Source of the DNA: Primorskyibacter flagellatus | Lineage (GTDB): Bacteria > Pseudomonadota > Alphaproteobacteria > Rhodobacterales > Rhodobacteraceae | DNA: 64,000 nucleotides | Assembly (NCBI RefSeq): GCF_014638275.1 | Contig: NZ_BMFJ01000001.1 | Coordinates: 186,001-250,000 of the forward strand | Direction: 5' to 3' | Shown here: in pieces, positions 59,976 to 64,000 of the stretch | Position numbering within the stretch: the first letter of the stretch is position 1 | Layout: each line of letters starts with the position of its first letter | Made by a program: the position numbers and the translations under genes | The notes under the pieces: model-generated | Told to the model about the DNA's origin: nothing | Database searches by the model: none | Seen by the model: the letters and a program-made list of their open reading frames with translations, nothing else

Positions 59976-61798
59976 CACTTTTTCCCTTCCACAGCCTTCT
60001 TGCGGCTGAAGCTCTTGCGGATGTTGCCGAAGACATCCGGCTTGAACCCGTGGCTGCGCATGATCGCATACTGCTGCATGAAGGTGATCGTGTTGTTGGT
60101 GATCCAGTAGAGCACGAGACCCGAGGCGAAGTTGCCGAGCATGAACATGAACACCCAGGGCATCCAGGCAAAGATCATCTGCTGCGTCGGGTCCGTGGGC
60201 GCCGGGTTCAGCTTCTGTTGCAGCCACATGGAGATGCCGAGCAGGATCGGCAGCACTCCGAGGGAGAGGATCGCGACAAAGCTGTCGGGATCGGGCGCGG
60301 CGAAAGGCAGCAGGCCGAAGAGGTTCAGGATCGACGACGGATCGGGCGCGGAGAGGTCGCGGATCCAGCCGACCCAGGGCTGGTGGCGCAGTTCGAGGGT
60401 GACGAAGATCACCTTGTACAGGCTGAAGAAGATCGGGATCTGCAGCAGGATCGGCAGACAGCCCGACGCAGGGTTCACCTTTTCCTTCTTGTAGAGCTCC
60501 ATCATTTCCTTCTGGAGCTTCTGGCGGTCGTCGCCGGCGCGTTCCTTCAGCTTCTCCATCTCGGGCTGGAGTTCGCGCATCTTGGCCATGGAGGCGTAGG
60601 ATTTGTAGGCCAGCGGGAAGAGCAGCATCTTGAGCAGGACGGTCAGGGCGACGATCGACCATCCCATGTTGCCGATGAAGCTGTGCAGCCAGTGCAGGAC
60701 GGCGAAGATCGGCTTGGTCAGGAAGAAGAACCAGCCCCAGTCGATCGCGTCGAGGAAACGGGTCACGCCGGCCTCGTTCTGGTAGCGGCGGATGGTTTCC
60801 CATTCCTTTGCGCCGGCGAAGAGGCGGCTGTCGGTGGTCGCGGTCTGACCGGCGGCGACCTCGAGCGCGGGCAGGACGGCGTCGGTCTGGAAAATCTCGC
60901 GGTTCGGATAGTACTTCGCGGTGGAGCGGAAGGCACCGTCGGGGATGATCGTGGACATCCAGTAGTGGTCGGTGAAGCCGATCCATCCGTTGTCGGCGAC
61001 CTCGATCCGTTCGGCGGGGGCGCCTTCGCGGCTGTCTGTGTCGTAATCTTCCATGCCGGAGTACTTGGTTTCCTCAAGCTCTCCGTCCGACATGCGGACG
61101 AGACCTTCGTGCAGAACGAAGAACTTCTTGAGGTCCGAGGGGATGCCGTGGCGACGTAGCAGCGCGTAGGGGCGCAGGGTCACGGCGGCGTCGGTTGTGT
61201 TTTCGACCGACTGGGTGACCGTGAACAGGAAGCGGGAGTCAACGGAGATGGTGCGGGTGAAGATGAGCCCGGCGCCGTTGTCCCAGGTCAGGGTGACGGG
61301 GGTGTCCGTGGTGAGGGTCGGCGTGCCCTCGACGGTCCAGATGGTCTGGTCGGTCGGCACGGCGTTGGCCTCGACCCCGGTGACCGGGACCCAGCCATAG
61401 AGCGCGTAGAAGGGATCGCGTTCGCCCTCGGGCCGCAGGACCGTGACCTGGGGCGAGTCCTCGTCCAGCGTCTCGCGGTAGTTCTTCAGCCTGATGTCGT
61501 CGATCATGCCGCCGCGCAGGTTGATCGACCCGGCCAGGCTGGGCGTGTCGATGTCGATACGCGGCGCAGGTTCTTCCGTGGCGGGCGGGGCGGAGGGCGC
61601 GGCGGTGCCGGTCGCGGGTTCCGCGCCCGGGGTCATGGCGGTGCCGGTTTCGGCGCCCTGCGTGGTCTGCGCCGCCTCGCTTGCGGGAACGGGGTCGTTC
61701 GGGGCCTGTTCCGGAGGGGGGAAGAGCAGGAACCAGACGACGATCACGACGAAGCTGAGCACCGTCGCAAGGATGAGGTTCTTGTTCTGGTCGTCCAT
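59975..61798 (-). CDS. yidC: Membrane protein insertase YidC
   Basis: 607 residues, the long proteobacterial form. TM1 at residues 6-25 (NLILATVLSFVVIVVWFLLF), an Ala/Pro/Thr-rich linker to about residue 85, the large periplasmic beta domain, and the C-terminal insertase core with WSIVALTVLLKMLLFPLAYK, then KMRELQPEMEKLKERAGDD and GCLPILLQIPIFFSLYKVIF. ATG 61798 (MDDQNKN) is the family start. rpmH, rnpA and yidD, common upstream partners, are not found upstream. Confidence 0.97.
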   Translation of the reverse strand: MDDQNKNLILATVLSFVVIVVWFLLFPPPEQAPNDPVPASEAAQTTQGAETGTAMTPGAEPATGTAAPSAPPATEEPAPRIDIDTPSLAGSINLRGGMIDDIRLKNYRETLDEDSPQVTVLRPEGERDPFYALYGWVPVTGVEANAVPTDQTIWTVEGTPTLTTDTPVTLTWDNGAGLIFTRTISVDSRFLFTVTQSVENTTDAAVTLRPYALLRRHGIPSDLKKFFVLHEGLVRMSDGELEETKYSGMEDYDTDSREGAPAERIEVADNGWIGFTDHYWMSTIIPDGAFRSTAKYYPNREIFQTDAVLPALEVAAGQTATTDSRLFAGAKEWETIRRYQNEAGVTRFLDAIDWGWFFFLTKPIFAVLHWLHSFIGNMGWSIVALTVLLKMLLFPLAYKSYASMAKMRELQPEMEKLKERAGDDRQKLQKEMMELYKKEKVNPASGCLPILLQIPIFFSLYKVIFVTLELRHQPWVGWIRDLSAPDPSSILNLFGLLPFAAPDPDSFVAILSLGVLPILLGISMWLQQKLNPAPTDPTQQMIFAWMPWVFMFMLGNFASGLVLYWITNNTITFMQQYAIMRSHGFKPDVFGNIRKSFSRKKAVEGKK

Positions 61799-62309
61799 TG
61801 GTTCCCGTTCCGCCCGTTCAGATTGGTAGGTGGGTTCAACAGAGGTCGCAGTCAAAGGTCAAGGCGGAATCGGGAAATCGCGGCGTCGTGTCTATCATGC
61901 TGCCTACGGCGGGATGGGGCATGGCAAGCGATGGCGCGGTGCCGTCAGGTTGGCCGTGGTGCCGCTTCTTCGTGGGGTCGCGGGGATGAGACGGTCCTGT
62001 CGCCGTGCCGTTGTCGCGGCGCTACCGGGGGCTTTGAGCGGCGGCGCTGGAGATGGTGTGCCATCGCGGCGCTGCCGGTGGGCGGACGGCATGATACGGC
62101 CGGCGTCAAGATGGTCCGGTGCTGCTGACGGGATGGTGGCGTGGTCGTGGGACCTTAGGCGCTTCCGTTCCCGGCCCATGCGACGGAGCCGAGCGGTCAC
62201 GATCGCGGCGCCTCGGGTCTGTGGCGGGCCGCGACCGCGCCTCAGCTTGGCACACCGACCGGGTGCGGCGGCGCGGGTCTTCTGACATGACGGGCGGGTC
62301 CCTTTTCCC
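61799..62309. other. 0.5 kb G+C-rich region without a recognised gene
   Basis: Frames are open on both strands but the translations are Arg/Pro/Ala-rich without family motifs, as expected from G+C bias. The word TCGCGGCG recurs four times (about 61878, 62014, 62060, 62201), twice followed by CT(A/G)CCGG, and GACGGGATGG-like words recur. No T-run terminator or promoter is evident, apart from the yidC upstream side. It could be a decayed gene, a structured RNA or low-constraint DNA. Confidence 0.5.
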
Positions 62310-63863
62310 TCACCCCTCCCGCCGGGTGATCCGGGGCGGGTCCTGCCAGGACGCGATGCGCGCGCGCATCCAGTCACCGGCGGCGTCGAAGGGCATGGGG
62401 TAGCCTATGCCGAATCCCTGCACGTGATTGCAGCCAAGCTGGGCGAGCATGGCGTGTTCGCCCGGTGTCTCCACCCCCTCCGCCAGTGTTTCGAGTCCAA
62501 GTCGTTCGGCCATCGTCAGGATTGCCGCCACCATGCGCTGCTGTTCGGCGTCACGATCGACCTTCATCACAAAGCTCCGGTCGATCTTGATGCGGCCCAC
62601 GGCAAAGCGCCGGATGGAGGAAATGGAGGCGTGGCCGGTGCCGAAATCGTCGAGGTCGATGCGGCAGCCAAGCCGGGCCAGGCCGTTCACATTGCGCGTC
62701 ACCATATCCTCGGGCGAGGCGGCGACGACGGTTTCCAGCACCTCCACCGACAGGCGGTCGGGCTTCAGGTCGTGGCGGTCGAGTTCCCATTTCACCCGGT
62801 CGATCAGTTTGGGATTGCGCAGTTCGTCCGAGGAGAAGTTCACACCTATCGTCGGTACCTCCAGCCCCGCGTCGTCCCAGGCCCTGAGCGCTTCGAGGGA
62901 GCGGCTGAGCATGACCTCCCCCAGTCGGGCGATCTTGCCCGCGTTTTCGAGGATCGGCAGAAAGTCCACCGGCGCGACGGGGCCGCGTTCCGGGTGGGTC
63001 CAGCGCGCGAGCGCCTCGAACCCCGTGATCCGGCCGGTGTCGGTGGAGATCTGGGGCTGGAAGTGCGGGCGGATCTCTCCGTTCTCTAGCGCTTCCGCGG
63101 CCTCGTCGGCGAAGGTGTGGCGGGAGCGTTCGGAACGCCGCATTTCATCCGAGTAGGACCGGATGGCGGAGGGGGCGTTCCGCATCGCTTCGCCCAGAGC
63201 GGTCGCCGTGGCCTGGATCAGCCCGTCGCCTGACACGTCCGGCGTGCGCGAGCCGAGGCAGAAGCCGATGGAGGCGGAGACGTAGATGACGGTGTTGTCG
63301 AGGATGATAGGTTCCTCCGCACTGACCTGCAGCCGGCTGGCCATCTGGATCGCGGCCTCGATGTCGAGGTGGGACACCGGCGCGAGGGCAATGCCGAAGG
63401 CGGCGCTGCCGGTGCGGCAGGCGAGGTCGTCGTTGCGCAGGACAGAGCGCAGGCGTTCGCCGGTCCTGGTCAGGATGTGGTCGCCGGCGGTGCGGCCGTA
63501 ACGTTCCACGATCACGTCGAAATCGTCGATGGCGACCATGAAGCAGGCCGTCGCGCGGCGGGCGGAGCGGGAGCCGGTCATCGCCGATGTCAGCGCCGCT
63601 TCGAGGCTGTCACGCAGGGGCAGTCCGGTCACGCCGTCACAGGCGCGGATCGGTTGCGGGGCCTGGCGCGAGAACCCGCCGAGCAGAGCGTAGAGCGCGG
63701 GCAGGCCAAGGGCGAGGGCGATGAGTGTCGCTTCCCCCCCGAACCAGAAGGCGCCAAGCACGAGAGCCGGCAGGAATGCCAGCATCTGCGGCCCGACAAT
63801 CAACCGGCGCAGGCGGTTGCGCTGGCGAAGCAGGTTCTGGCTGACGTGCCGGAGCATCGGCAT
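62310..63863 (-). CDS. GGDEF/EAL protein, probable c-di-GMP phosphodiesterase
   Basis: 517 residues. Two N-terminal membrane segments (about 25-40 and 44-62), then a degenerate GGDEF domain: where GG(D/E)EF should be, residues 151-156 read TGSAAF, so cyclase activity is not expected. The EAL domain is intact: EAL at 283-285, Asn342 in NFSSDEL, EVLET 374-378, DDFGTG 405-410, KIDRSF 426-431 and EGVET 462-466. It therefore probably hydrolyses c-di-GMP, with the GGDEF remnant for regulation. Start at 63863 or 63857. Confidence 0.9.
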   Translation of the reverse strand: MPMLRHVSQNLLRQRNRLRRLIVGPQMLAFLPALVLGAFWFGGEATLIALALGLPALYALLGGFSRQAPQPIRACDGVTGLPLRDSLEAALTSAMTGSRSARRATACFMVAIDDFDVIVERYGRTAGDHILTRTGERLRSVLRNDDLACRTGSAAFGIALAPVSHLDIEAAIQMASRLQVSAEEPIILDNTVIYVSASIGFCLGSRTPDVSGDGLIQATATALGEAMRNAPSAIRSYSDEMRRSERSRHTFADEAAEALENGEIRPHFQPQISTDTGRITGFEALARWTHPERGPVAPVDFLPILENAGKIARLGEVMLSRSLEALRAWDDAGLEVPTIGVNFSSDELRNPKLIDRVKWELDRHDLKPDRLSVEVLETVVAASPEDMVTRNVNGLARLGCRIDLDDFGTGHASISSIRRFAVGRIKIDRSFVMKVDRDAEQQRMVAAILTMAERLGLETLAEGVETPGEHAMLAQLGCNHVQGFGIGYPMPFDAAGDWMRARIASWQDPPRITRREG

Positions 63864-63913
63864 CCCCTTGTCCGTGACTTCGGGGACGCTACAGGGAGAT
63901 GTTCAACAGCCCT

Positions 63914-64000
63914 TTAACGCAGATCGGGAATATCGGTTTTTTCGTCAATTTTGTCCGACCCGGTCAGGGTCAGCCCGGCAAAGTCGAAAATCTTCGGATC
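63914..64000 (-). CDS. C-terminal end of an unidentified protein
   Basis: The last 28 codons of a minus-strand gene cut by the right edge, ending ...KTDIPDLR before TAA. The frame is open from the edge, with the stop 50 bases ahead of the GGDEF/EAL gene. Too short to identify. Confidence 0.55.
   Translation of the reverse strand, partial: DPKIFDFAGLTLTGSDKIDEKTDIPDLR

Noticed and set aside
61904..62377. A 157-codon minus-strand frame in the yidC upstream region
   Set aside because: Low-complexity Arg/Pro/Ala translation, overlap with the end of the EAL gene, no ribosome site; several frames are open at once, as expected for G+C-rich noncoding DNA.

Overview
The window is a G+C-rich (clearly above 60 %) chromosomal stretch of an alphaproteobacterium, most likely a marine member of the Rhodobacteraceae (Roseobacter group). 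The basis is protein content and gene order: RpoB of about 1378 and RpoC of about 1413 residues, an ATP12 chaperone gene behind crcB-rluC-HAD, an AapJQMP amino-acid transporter, yidC-MOSC-engB next to argB, VPLPA-CTERM proteins, and a dispersed intergenic repeat of a type I recall from this family. I name no genus.

Positions 1-46 kb carry the large transcription/translation cluster, broken into modules: nusG (3' part) | rplK-rplA | rplJ-rplL-rpoB-[small lipoprotein ORF]-rpoC | rpsL-rpsG-fusA-tuf-rpsJ-rplC-rplD-rplW | rplB-rpsS-rplV-rpsC-rplP | rpmC-rpsQ-rplN-rplX-rplE-rpsN-rpsH-rplF-rplR-rpsE-rpmD | rplO-secY-adk | rpsM-rpsK-rpoA-rplQ. Between modules lie unrelated genes: cupin/DUF4142/TetR; a Na+/phosphate cotransporter with a 74-residue helical protein; an EamA exporter and a rhamnosyltransferase-like protein; ArsR with two SRPBCC proteins; an unknown protein, a 2OG-Fe(II) oxygenase and a DUF3237 protein; two VPLPA-CTERM proteins with a ChaC-like enzyme and a secreted VWA protein; a DUF2938 protein with MerR. 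Many module ends have an intrinsic terminator. The modules led by rpsL, rpmC and rplO each start with a promoter-like TTGnnn-17-TATACG followed by a G/C-only discriminator, which suggests separate but growth-rate co-regulated transcription. Palindromic REP-like elements with a GTAGG flank sit in several intergenic gaps of the cluster.

Positions 44.8-50.5 kb hold a plus-strand housekeeping run: Do-type periplasmic protease, RarA/MgsA ATPase, CrcB fluoride channel, RluC-type pseudouridine synthase, HAD phosphatase and ATP12 F1-ATPase assembly chaperone, mostly with overlapping stop/start codons. Positions 50.7-55.3 kb hold the aapJQMP general L-amino-acid ABC transporter with a strong hairpin after aapJ.

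Positions 55.3-64 kb are mainly minus strand: an EmrE-like SMR protein, a SixA-type histidine phosphatase, a cysteine-rich ferredoxin-like protein and argB; a plus-strand outer-membrane beta-barrel gene; then yidC-MOSC-engB, a 0.5 kb G+C-rich region in which I recognise no gene, a GGDEF/EAL protein with a degenerate GGDEF site, and the last 28 codons of an unidentified gene. I found no tRNA, rRNA, CRISPR array, insertion sequence, integrase or phage gene. The most interesting points are the lipoprotein-like ORF between rpoB and rpoC, the modular promoters, the exosortase-substrate pair inside the ribosomal cluster, and the oxygenase module next to rplP.
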